From: Pseudomonadota bacterium
GTDB taxonomy: Bacteria > Desulfobacterota > Desulfobulbia > Desulfobulbales > JAGXFP01
DNA length: 9,491 bases
NCBI GenBank assembly: GCA_030673265.1
Contig: DAOVJK010000098.1
Span: 1-9,491, forward strand
Reading direction: 5' to 3'
Shown: positions 1 to 6,573 of the stretch, piece by piece
Layout: every line of letters begins with the position of its first letter
Position numbering within the stretch: position 1 is the stretch's first letter
Translations under genes and position numbers: made by a program
Notes under the pieces: model-generated
Databases searched by the model: none
Seen by the model: only the letters and a program-made list of their open reading frames with translations
What the model was told of the DNA's origin: nothing

Positions 1-203
1 CCATTTGCTGTGGGTGTAAGCGTAAGCGTAGCCGCATCATAATATTGTGCTATGGGGGCATTATTTTGTGAGTTATGCATGGTGTGGCAACCATCACAGC
101 GGCCTTTGACAAACGCGAAAGCGGAATGAGAGGTAAACAAGAAGAAAATAGCAGGCCCAAGCAGGTATAATAAAGCAGGTTTTTTTATGTTCTTAATTCG
201 CAT
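1..203 (-). CDS. Secreted c-type cytochrome, N-terminal part (runs off left edge)
   Basis: This is the first 67 codons of a gene with no stop before the window edge. The translation opens with a basic stretch (R2, K4, K7, K8), a hydrophobic core at about residues 10-23 and a signal-peptidase-like Ala-x-Ala site at A28-F29-A30, so the product should be exported to the periplasm or beyond. Directly after it comes a covalent heme-binding motif C36-D-G-C39-H40, followed by T-M-H43-N-S-Q. CxxCHTMHNSQ is typical of multiheme cytochromes of Desulfobacterota, where such proteins carry electrons across the periplasm or cell surface; the second His could be an axial ligand of this or another heme. Only one heme motif is visible, so multiheme character is inferred. 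The ATG at 201-203 is preceded by a run of six G (complement of 209-214) at 5-base spacing and by a strong promoter. The heme count, full length and partner are unknown. Confidence 0.82.
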   Translation of the reverse strand, partial: MRIKNIKKPALLYLLGPAIFFLFTSHSAFAFVKGRCDGCHTMHNSQNNAPIAQYYDAATLTLTPTAN

Positions 204-262
204 GTTTTCCCCCCACGCAAATATATGAATATTTTGGTTGATTTCCCCCATCAAACTCACCT

Positions 263-291
263 ATTATAACAATTTGTCTATTTGTGGTCAA
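263..291 (-). promoter_or_regulatory. Sigma70-type promoter of the cytochrome gene
   Basis: On the minus strand the -35 box is TTGACC (complement of 286-291), the spacer is exactly 17 bases, and the -10 box is a perfect TATAAT (complement of 263-268). Transcription should start near 256, giving a leader of about 50 bases to the cytochrome ATG at 203. The leader contains a small 5-bp inverted repeat (TTGAT/ATCAA) around a G-run. It is too short for a typical cyclic-di-GMP riboswitch. Being a near-consensus promoter, it may be strong unless repressed. Confidence 0.8.
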
Positions 292-464
292 GCCGAAACT
301 CACGGATTTATTGAAAAAAAGACTGGTTAACCCTAAGGATAAACTTAATGTTTGCCCCTCCCCCCAAAAAAGGGTGGATGTTTGCAACCAGGGTTGGGGA
401 GAGGATCTTTAAGATGGGGGGGTATCTTAAATGGCTGTTATGGCTGTTGGGTTGATCTTCATGG
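292..464. other. Noncoding spacer with G/C tracts and small repeats
   Basis: This stretch lies between the cytochrome promoter and the stop codon of the zinc-ribbon gene. I see no credible gene. It contains a C tract broken by one T (355-365) followed by six A, a run of seven G (416-422) sitting in the loop of a 6-bp inverted repeat (TAAGAT at 410-415, ATCTTA at 424-429), an 8-base palindrome GGTTAACC (325-332), and two tandem copies of ATGGCTGTT (431-448). The 6-bp inverted repeat lies downstream of the zinc-ribbon gene but is AT-rich and lacks a following T-run, so it is not a convincing terminator. Confidence 0.45.
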
Positions 465-1679
465 TTATTGGTCAGAATGAACGGTCGGGCTAACAGGATC
501 TATCTCAAGAATATAGCCCTTGCCAGACGTTTTTCGGGCCAAAAAACCTGAAAAAAGATGATACGCCAGCACCGGAGCTATTCCCGTTAAAAGTCCCCCC
601 GGGACCTTCATGATCAGCAAAACCAGAGCAATTATCCAGATGGTCAGATAACCGGTCATTTCTATGATACCGAGCGGCAGGTAGGAAAGATATATCTGGC
701 CGAGTCCCGGCAGCACAAGTGACCTGACCATAGCCTCCGTCGGTTTCTTGAATGGTACGGAACATTGGGGGCAAGATGCAAGCCCCCTAGGCAGCAGGGT
801 GGCGCAGGCGGGGCAAAGCTGCCCTTGGCCATGGCCTTCTGGGTACCCTGTTGGTTTTTCTTTGCCTTTCTTCAGAATGAAACTCCGCAGCGATTTTGCG
901 AGATTGCGCCTGACGGTGGTGAAATTCCAGCTTCGGCCGGTTTTGCTCTCAATAATGAGCGAAGATAGAAAGGCGCTGCGGCTGATGTTACTTATTTCGT
1001 GGTAGGGAACTTGAAAAATATAACGGCTCGGCCGATTTATCCGGCTATTGATATTGACTAAAAGCAGACGCTGGTTGGTGCAGATAATGGCGTAGTAGTT
1101 GGACAACATGGTTAAGAGGCCGTTGGCATAGGGGATCTCAAAGGGATAATAGGCAATTCCCCTGGCCAGCATCTTGACCTGTTCGTTTTCGTGCAGGATC
1201 CTGCTGGTCAGAATATCATGAACTGCCTTGATGATCTTGAGGGTCTGGGTGTTGCCTCTGGTCCGATAGCCTTGCTTTGCCGTGGCTGAAAATATTTCTT
1301 CATAGGTGAATTTATCCGGGGAAAGCTCTCTTAGTTCGGGGAAGGTGGTGTAGATATCATCGCCGCTGACTGTCGTTTCGTCAGTGAAATTATCGAGCTT
1401 ATCCGTTGCCTCCTCCTCTTCAGATCCGGGGAAGAGACTTTCCTCAGGATGATCTATGATTTTCTCTGTTAATAAGACATCGAATTCACGAGGTTCGGAG
1501 TTGTTTTGTTCGGTAGCCTGGGTTTTCCGGTTGAGTTCGTCGGGACCTGCAGCGGCAGGTCGCGGCTCAATGATGATTCTGGCGCCACATTTTTTGCATT
1601 TTGCCGCAGATTTGAGTTTGGGTAGCCGATCGTCGGCCAGTCTATGTATTTTACCGCATTCCGGACAGATGATGTTCAT
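465..1679 (-). CDS. Membrane protein with two zinc ribbons and a PH-like domain
   Basis: The product has 404 residues and no function I can name. An N-terminal zinc ribbon with C5-x2-C8 and C28-x2-C31 resembles the MJ0042-type zinc-ribbon family. An acidic low-complexity linker follows (about 45-125, with a Glu run near 87-90). Residues about 160-270 look like a bacterial PH-like (bPH/YokE-type) domain, with the sequence TNQRLLLVN near 201-209 and an IIESKTGRSW strand near 242-251. A second zinc ribbon has C289-x2-C292 and C303-x2-C306. The C-terminus (about 318-380) holds two hydrophobic segments opened by the motif LPGLGQIYLSYLPLG (323-337), as in small TM2-like membrane proteins. Cysteine pairs next to membrane helices suggest a membrane-anchored protein with cytosolic metal-binding domains, but topology is inferred. 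The ATG has a modest AGG ribosome site. It stands apart from metF by a 100-base gap and its role is unknown. Confidence 0.85.
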   Translation of the reverse strand: MNIICPECGKIHRLADDRLPKLKSAAKCKKCGARIIIEPRPAAAGPDELNRKTQATEQNNSEPREFDVLLTEKIIDHPEESLFPGSEEEEATDKLDNFTDETTVSGDDIYTTFPELRELSPDKFTYEEIFSATAKQGYRTRGNTQTLKIIKAVHDILTSRILHENEQVKMLARGIAYYPFEIPYANGLLTMLSNYYAIICTNQRLLLVNINSRINRPSRYIFQVPYHEISNISRSAFLSSLIIESKTGRSWNFTTVRRNLAKSLRSFILKKGKEKPTGYPEGHGQGQLCPACATLLPRGLASCPQCSVPFKKPTEAMVRSLVLPGLGQIYLSYLPLGIIEMTGYLTIWIIALVLLIMKVPGGLLTGIAPVLAYHLFSGFLARKTSGKGYILEIDPVSPTVHSDQ

Positions 1680-1698
1680 ATAACCTGCAACGCTTGTT

Positions 1699-1720
1699 GT
1701 GCCGCGTTTTCTAGTGGCAC
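1699..1720. repeat. Imperfect inverted repeat in the zinc-ribbon gene leader
   Basis: The arms GTGCCGC (1699-1705) and GTGGCAC (1714-1720) can pair over 7 positions with one G-T wobble on the plus strand (an A-C mismatch on the minus strand), around an 8-base loop. It lies 20 to 41 bases upstream of the zinc-ribbon gene start. There is no T-run beside it, so it is not an intrinsic terminator; it could be an operator or chance. The rest of the 1680-1779 gap shows an AT-rich TTAATAATTAT stretch but no convincing paired promoter boxes. Confidence 0.25.
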
Positions 1721-1779
1721 TCAGTAAATGATAATTATTAAGTCCTGAAGTTGGGAGTTCGACAGGCGGTTTTTACTTA

Positions 1780-2667
1780 TTATGTCAACTGGTTTGAACT
1801 GGTGACCCCAAGTGATTCGTAAATCTTCAAGGTGGCAGAGGAGCTGTTTAAAGTATAAAAATGAATCCCCCTGACATCATTATCGAGAAGATCGCGAACT
1901 TGTTCCGTGGCCCAGTGGATGCCGACTTTCTCAACGTAGTCATCATTTTTGGTTCTGGCCACCGCTTTTAGCAGCCGGGCCGGAATCCGGGCCCCGGCGG
2001 CCAGTTCAGCCATCCGGATCATGCCCTCATTGGTGGTGATCGGCATAATCCCGGCGATAATCGGAACTTTTATGCCCGCCAATTCGCATCTTTCGCAATA
2101 ATCGTAGAAATCCCGGTTATCAAAGAAAAGCTGGGTAACAATATAATCGGCGCCGGCATCGACCTTGGCCTTTAGATAGTCAATCTCTTTCAGGCGGTTG
2201 GGCATTTCGGGGTGACCTTCGGGGAAACCCGCCACGCCAACGCACATTGCCGGGAAATTATCCTTGATGAATTTAACCAGGTCGGTTGCATAAGCAAAGC
2301 CGTCCTCCTGAACCTGATAGTTATTTTGGCCGCAGGGGAGATCACCCCTCAGAGCCAGAATATTGTTTACTCCGATCGCGGTATAATCAGTCAGTATATT
2401 GTTTATCTCAGTCCGGGATGAACCGACGCAGGTCAAATGGGACACTACGGTCAGGTCGGTTTCCTGGCCGACCCTAACGATCAGATCACGGGTGCGATCT
2501 CTGGTGGAACCGCCGGCCCCGTAAGTTATACTCACGTATGACGGATCAAGGGGGATCAGTTCTCTGATGTTGGCGAAAAGATTGTCGAAACCGGCCTCGG
2601 TTTTCGGCGGGAAAAATTCAAAACTGAACGAGGTTTTTTTTGAGGACAGGACATCTTTTATGCGCAT
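1780..2667 (-). CDS. metF: Methylenetetrahydrofolate reductase
   Basis: The enzyme interconverts 5,10-methylene-tetrahydrofolate and 5-methyl-tetrahydrofolate using FAD in the cytoplasm. It supplies the methyl group for methionine synthesis and, in acetogenic or CO2-fixing anaerobes, serves the methyl branch of the Wood-Ljungdahl pathway. At 295 residues it matches the short bacterial form (the E. coli enzyme is 296), with no C-terminal regulatory domain. Family motifs are visible: FSFEFFPPKT at 14-23, with E17 aligned to the catalytic Glu28 of E. coli; YVSITYGAGGSTRDRT at 44-59; HLTCVG at 77-82; and LALRGD ending at D109, aligned to the flavin-contacting Asp120. The fold is a single TIM barrel. 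No metV or other methionine/folate gene adjoins it, so assignment to methionine synthesis rather than the Wood-Ljungdahl pathway stays open. The ATG at 2665-2667 has only a weak GGA ribosome site. Confidence 0.96.
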   Translation of the reverse strand: MRIKDVLSSKKTSFSFEFFPPKTEAGFDNLFANIRELIPLDPSYVSITYGAGGSTRDRTRDLIVRVGQETDLTVVSHLTCVGSSRTEINNILTDYTAIGVNNILALRGDLPCGQNNYQVQEDGFAYATDLVKFIKDNFPAMCVGVAGFPEGHPEMPNRLKEIDYLKAKVDAGADYIVTQLFFDNRDFYDYCERCELAGIKVPIIAGIMPITTNEGMIRMAELAAGARIPARLLKAVARTKNDDYVEKVGIHWATEQVRDLLDNDVRGIHFYTLNSSSATLKIYESLGVTSSNQLT

Positions 2668-2745
2668 GTGGATTTCCGTAATTGGTTTTAAAAGTCGAAA
2701 TAGTGAATCGGGCCACGTTTGGCTTTTTGATATGAATTCTGGCCA

Positions 2746-2774
2746 ATAATAACGATCAAACCTTTCATTATCAA
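2746..2774 (-). promoter_or_regulatory. Probable sigma70-type promoter of metF
   Basis: On the minus strand a -35 box TTGATA (complement of 2769-2774) is followed by a 17-base spacer and a -10 box TATTAT (complement of 2746-2751); each box matches consensus at 5 of 6 positions. It begins 11 bases past the start of the preceding gene's stop region, so metF probably has its own transcript despite sharing orientation with the AsmA-like gene. The expected leader is about 70 bases. I do not recognise a SAM riboswitch in it. Confidence 0.55.
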
Positions 2775-2784
2775 GCTATCTTAT

Positions 2785-5700
2785 TCATTCTTGCGTGGTG
2801 TCAGTCATTAAGGGCGAGAATATCTGAAAGGGCATCATGAGGGTGTTGGCGATCAGATTGAGCAGGCCTTTCCCTATGGCTTCGGGCGGCAGGATGGTAA
2901 CGTCCGGGTCGCGAAGGTCTCCTCTCAGGGCGACAGGGATTGATAGAACGGCCTTATCCTTGCCACCAAGAACCTTGCCGATAACCGGGATATTGGTGAA
3001 GACGGCATCCACAGTTTTTAGGGGGGCCACCATAACTATCAGATCTGCGGACCAATCAGCCAAATCGATGGTGCCCTGCCCGAAAATATTTAATCCTTCC
3101 CCGGCAATGAAGGCTTTATCGATATGGAGTTTATTGTCTTCAACGTGGCTGGTTATATCAACTTTCGAATATGCGAAGCCTTCATTGGCGAAGTCCGGCA
3201 GGTCGGCACCCGAAAATATATCCCGGAGATTTATGACCCGGAAAACTTTTGAGAGAAAACCAAGACGGTGGATATACCCCCCATCCGAATAAAGATCAGC
3301 CTTGCCGCTCTGCCATTCATTGGCCATTCCTTGCAAGTTAACGTCCAGGTGGATGGCCCCGTCCAATAAGGTATTATTGAAACTGAAGCAGGGCAGAACA
3401 TCCTGAAACAGAGGAGGCGAGGAACTGTCGGTAAAGATAGTCAGAGAGCTTTCATGGTTGCTCTCCTTTGTATTAAGGGTTCCGGAGATTTCCAGGCCAC
3501 AAAGGCTGGAATTCCTTAGGTCAAGAGAGAATAGATCCGTCTTAGAATCGATGCTGATGAAACCATTGGCGGGAGATAATACATAATTTGGTGAAATCGC
3601 TTTGTCGGCCTGCTCGTCGGCAGGGCTGGAAAAAAATTGTCCTATCTTGAAATGTATAACTCCCTTAAGTTCTCTGGCGGAGGGAGTCTGCGGGCGAACA
3701 TGCTTCTCTTCGGCAGCTGGCGAAATTTTTTTAATATCATCAACGATATTCCTGACGGTCTGACGGCTGACCTTTTCAGCATCCAGACCAATATCAAAGT
3801 TTATCATGTCCGGTGCCATGGCTAGTTGGCCATTGAGGTTCAGTTCCTCTTCCTTATCCGCAATAACGGCCTGGTCGATCTTGATTGAACCATCTTGTTC
3901 GCCGGTGATTCTAAGATCCCTGATCATAAGATCATGGCGGTTTTCGTTGAAAAACCAGGCTGTGTTATGGACTTTAGCCCAACCGGTAAAGCTCTGGTCT
4001 TTGGGGTTCTTCGAGTACTTTACAGAAAAATCACCTTCAAGCCTTTCTGTCGACAAGATGTTTTCGTTCAGCAGCTCCAGAATCGTCTCTGAGTCGATAA
4101 AACCCTGCCAGCTGACATTCAAGCGCTTCATGTTGTTTTTCTGATATTTAAGGGTCAAATGTCCCTGTTCTTCCGGTGAGGATACAATTAGCTCATTGAT
4201 AGTGAAATTTTTGCTATCTGCTAGCAGCTGCAGCCTTACCGAGGGGGAGGTTATGCCGCCCATGCCGGCGGCGATGCCACCGGAAAGCTTAAATGTGTCG
4301 GAATCCCACTGGATTTTCAGTTTGTCTAATGTACATGGGATTACTGGGAAATATCTGGGTGGGACCCAGGCTTTTTCTCTGACCCAATCCGCCAGTGGTT
4401 CACGAATGGTGCCGGACAACATGGTCTGGAATTGCCAATCGGTAAAATTCTTATGGGAAAAAACTCCTTCGATAAGCAGAGGTTGTTCCAGGAACCAGAC
4501 TTTTCCGGAACCAAGCTCAATCCGATCCCGGCTAATTTGAGCCCTTACCCGTTCCGCCAGAATGGCGTGGGGCAGCAGGGGGCTGGTCCATCTGGATCCG
4601 GAGGTGGCAATGTCCAGAGAATATTGCCAGTTGTCCGGCTTGTTAATCAGGCCGGACATTGTCGCCTTGTTTAATTCGATAATTCCTTCCGCCTTGGTAA
4701 TTGCCTTGGCGATCTCTCCAGGCAGCACCGAGGCGGTGCTCAATTCAGTAAGCAGCGCGGCTGAATCGAAGGTTGCCTGGGCTGATTTTATAGCAAGGGA
4801 CACGTCTTTGGCCCAGGAAACTTCTCCGGTGACTTCTCTGATCATGTGTGAACCGACAACGCCCCTGATTCCTTGCCATTTGACGCTGTCGGGGGAAATG
4901 TCGAGACTGCCAGACCTGATCCTGAAGGGGTATGGCATCGGCTCATATCTGGCCCCGCCATTGATGGAGCTGATGTCTACATTGACTTGAAGTGCATCGA
5001 GGGTTTCCCCGATCCTCAGATGGCCTGTGGCCCGACCCTGAACATCGCTAAAGCGTTGCAACTCCCGACGAAAGCCCTTGTGCGGAACCAGAGCATCGAG
5101 CACAGCCGGCAGGGCAGTTAAGTCAGCGTCAATATCCAAATCAAGTCTGAATTCATTTTTCCGGTGGGCCAGATCAAGGAAGAGGGCGCAGTTTTCGCCC
5201 TTACTGTTGTCTAGTTCGGCGGTAAGATCCTGACCGGACAGGTAGCCGTCAACTATTTCAATCGTCCCGTGAGCTTTCTCTAAAAATAGGGGGGTGTGGG
5301 GCGGATGAATTTTCGCTTCGTCAACATCAACCTTGATTTTCATCTGTTCAATACTTTTGAACCCGGCCAGAGGGGCCTTGAAAAAATAGGTTGCTTGGCT
5401 GGCTTTTCCGCCCAGGACGATGTCGCAGACAGTTTGGGCGATATGATTATCTCCCCACAAGGTCAGCACGCCTTTACGGATGGCGGTGACATCCAGCTCT
5501 TTGCCGGTCAGATCAACCAACCAGACCGGTTCAGTGTTTTCTGCTGCGGTACTATCGGTTAATCTGGCGATTTTGCCGCTCAGAATCAGGCCGGGATTCT
5601 TTAATTGCAATTCGTTGATGTCTATCGTTAAACCGTCATCATCTTTGCTGATTTCCAAATCAGCGCTGCCGCAATCCAGCAGGAATGACTCGGTGTTGGC

Positions 5701-6462
5701 AGGAGCGACGAAACAAGGGAAATCACCTGCCACGGCAGCTTTGAACTGCTCGGTGCCAGTGCCGGTAATAGTGCCTTGCAGGGAAATGGCGGATTCCACT
5801 GGTAACAGACGATCATCAGCCAAAGCGGGGACCAACTTGTTGAACTTGAGGCCATTGATTTCATAAGCCATTTTAAAGCCAAGGTCCGCTGGAGTAAAAG
5901 CTCCCTCTAGTTCCATGAAATTAAAGTATGGGGATTTAGCGGCCAATTGAAATTCGCCCTGTTCAGGGGTCAAGGTGATGGTTGCGTCAATCTCCGAAAT
6001 GGTAAGCGGCAGGAGAAGGGGCTGTTCGGTAAACAACCCTTTACTGAAAAACACCGAACCGCCTATAACGGTAATCATGGCCTTGGGTAGGGGGCTCTTC
6101 TGGGGGCGGTTGTTTTTGGAAGATAATGATTTGATTCGTAACTCCGGGTTAATAAGTTTCACTTCCCGTAATTCAAATTTTTTCAGCAACAGAGAACGCC
6201 AGAGCGGGAATATCCTGGTTTCTGGCAGAATCAGGAGAGCATCTTCTTTGGTTAGGGTCGTATTTCTGAGTGAAAAATGGGGGGTTGGCAACCAGTACCA
6301 GTCGAGCTGGGCGGCATCGATCTGCCAGCCTGATTTTGCCGACACTACTTCGGCGACCTTGGAGCGGACTGCGTCAATATCGAGCACTCTTGGCGCCAGG
6401 AGGACCAGAGTAGCAAAAAATATAATGAGTAATACCGGTATGTAGATTCGTTTTGACATCAT
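2785..6462 (-). CDS. AsmA-like protein of the YhdP/TamB type (envelope lipid homeostasis)
   Basis: The product has 1225 residues. A short basic N-terminus leads into one transmembrane segment (about 6-24), then a long, almost entirely periplasmic body. Residues 25-115 resemble the AsmA N-terminal domain. The middle consists of alternating hydrophobic and polar beta-strand-like segments, as expected for the elongated groove of this superfamily. Residues about 1060-1190 match the AsmA-like C-terminal domain: a GEGLNIFGQGTIDL segment, then IVMVAPLKTVDAVFTNIPVIG, a GGKDKA turn and a final VALRGDLRDPDV strand. The last 35 residues form an amphipathic stretch near GLLNLIANTLMMPF. E. coli relatives YhdP, TamB and YdbH are bridge-like proteins implicated in phospholipid transport to the outer membrane; that role is inferred here. 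Two adjacent ATGs are possible (6460-6462 or 6457-6459), and neither has a good ribosome site. No tamA-like partner is in view. Confidence 0.88.
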   Translation of the reverse strand: MMSKRIYIPVLLIIFFATLVLLAPRVLDIDAVRSKVAEVVSAKSGWQIDAAQLDWYWLPTPHFSLRNTTLTKEDALLILPETRIFPLWRSLLLKKFELREVKLINPELRIKSLSSKNNRPQKSPLPKAMITVIGGSVFFSKGLFTEQPLLLPLTISEIDATITLTPEQGEFQLAAKSPYFNFMELEGAFTPADLGFKMAYEINGLKFNKLVPALADDRLLPVESAISLQGTITGTGTEQFKAAVAGDFPCFVAPANTESFLLDCGSADLEISKDDDGLTIDINELQLKNPGLILSGKIARLTDSTAAENTEPVWLVDLTGKELDVTAIRKGVLTLWGDNHIAQTVCDIVLGGKASQATYFFKAPLAGFKSIEQMKIKVDVDEAKIHPPHTPLFLEKAHGTIEIVDGYLSGQDLTAELDNSKGENCALFLDLAHRKNEFRLDLDIDADLTALPAVLDALVPHKGFRRELQRFSDVQGRATGHLRIGETLDALQVNVDISSINGGARYEPMPYPFRIRSGSLDISPDSVKWQGIRGVVGSHMIREVTGEVSWAKDVSLAIKSAQATFDSAALLTELSTASVLPGEIAKAITKAEGIIELNKATMSGLINKPDNWQYSLDIATSGSRWTSPLLPHAILAERVRAQISRDRIELGSGKVWFLEQPLLIEGVFSHKNFTDWQFQTMLSGTIREPLADWVREKAWVPPRYFPVIPCTLDKLKIQWDSDTFKLSGGIAAGMGGITSPSVRLQLLADSKNFTINELIVSSPEEQGHLTLKYQKNNMKRLNVSWQGFIDSETILELLNENILSTERLEGDFSVKYSKNPKDQSFTGWAKVHNTAWFFNENRHDLMIRDLRITGEQDGSIKIDQAVIADKEEELNLNGQLAMAPDMINFDIGLDAEKVSRQTVRNIVDDIKKISPAAEEKHVRPQTPSARELKGVIHFKIGQFFSSPADEQADKAISPNYVLSPANGFISIDSKTDLFSLDLRNSSLCGLEISGTLNTKESNHESSLTIFTDSSSPPLFQDVLPCFSFNNTLLDGAIHLDVNLQGMANEWQSGKADLYSDGGYIHRLGFLSKVFRVINLRDIFSGADLPDFANEGFAYSKVDITSHVEDNKLHIDKAFIAGEGLNIFGQGTIDLADWSADLIVMVAPLKTVDAVFTNIPVIGKVLGGKDKAVLSIPVALRGDLRDPDVTILPPEAIGKGLLNLIANTLMMPFQIFSPLMTDTTQE

Positions 6463-6498
6463 TACATAGACCAGGAGTTTCTAGTGAGTGGTAGTTAT

Positions 6499-6527
6499 AT
6501 TAAAGAATAAAAGGACGCTATTCTCAA
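6499..6527 (-). promoter_or_regulatory. Candidate promoter of the AsmA-like gene, overlapping a terminator
   Basis: The minus strand has TTGAGA (complement of 6522-6527), a 17-base spacer, then TTTAAT (complement of 6499-6504); each box fits consensus at 5 of 6 positions. The -35 box lies inside the loop region of the upstream terminator hairpin and the spacer covers its 3' arm and part of its T-rich tail. The predicted start near 6492 leaves a leader of about 30 bases. The boxes are modest and the region is AT-rich, so a chance match is possible. Confidence 0.4.
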
Positions 6528-6541
6528 TTGAATTGCGTCCT
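6501..6541 (-). terminator. Intrinsic terminator after the NSS transporter gene
   Basis: The arms AGGACGC (6512-6518) and GCGTCCT (6535-6541) form a perfect 7-bp GC-rich stem. After one mismatch, 4 more pairs (ATTC/GAAT) extend it, leaving a 6-base loop. On the minus strand the hairpin is followed by TTTTATTCTTTA, a typical U-rich tail. It starts about 33 bases past the transporter stop codon and should separate that transcript from the AsmA-like gene. Confidence 0.85.
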
Positions 6542-6573
6542 CGTAAAATTAAATATTTAAATTTATGGGTTGA

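Noticed and set aside
39..50. A 12-base sequence (ATAATATTGTGC) repeated exactly at 8251-8262
   Set aside because: One copy lies in cytochrome coding sequence, the flanks do not match, and an AT-rich 12-mer can recur by chance in a window this size.
204..256. Cyclic-di-GMP (GEMM) riboswitch before the cytochrome gene
   Set aside because: Such riboswitches do precede cytochrome genes in this group, but the leader is only about 50 bases and lacks the conserved core I would expect.
193..387. 64-codon minus-strand open frame over the cytochrome promoter
   Set aside because: It covers the promoter and ends inside the cytochrome start, has no good ribosome site, and its low-complexity translation resembles no family.
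1741..1779. Intrinsic terminator after metF
   Set aside because: A CCTG/CAGG pairing is possible but needs a bulge and a long loop, and no solid T-run follows on the minus strand.
2668..2740. SAM riboswitch before metF
   Set aside because: The leader of about 70 bases lacks the multi-helix arrangement and conserved motifs of SAM riboswitch classes I know.
2837..3292. 151-codon plus-strand open frame, and the similar one at 5975-6445, opposite the AsmA-like gene
   Set aside because: Both are antisense to the continuous 1225-codon frame and have Arg/Ser-rich translations typical of shadow frames.
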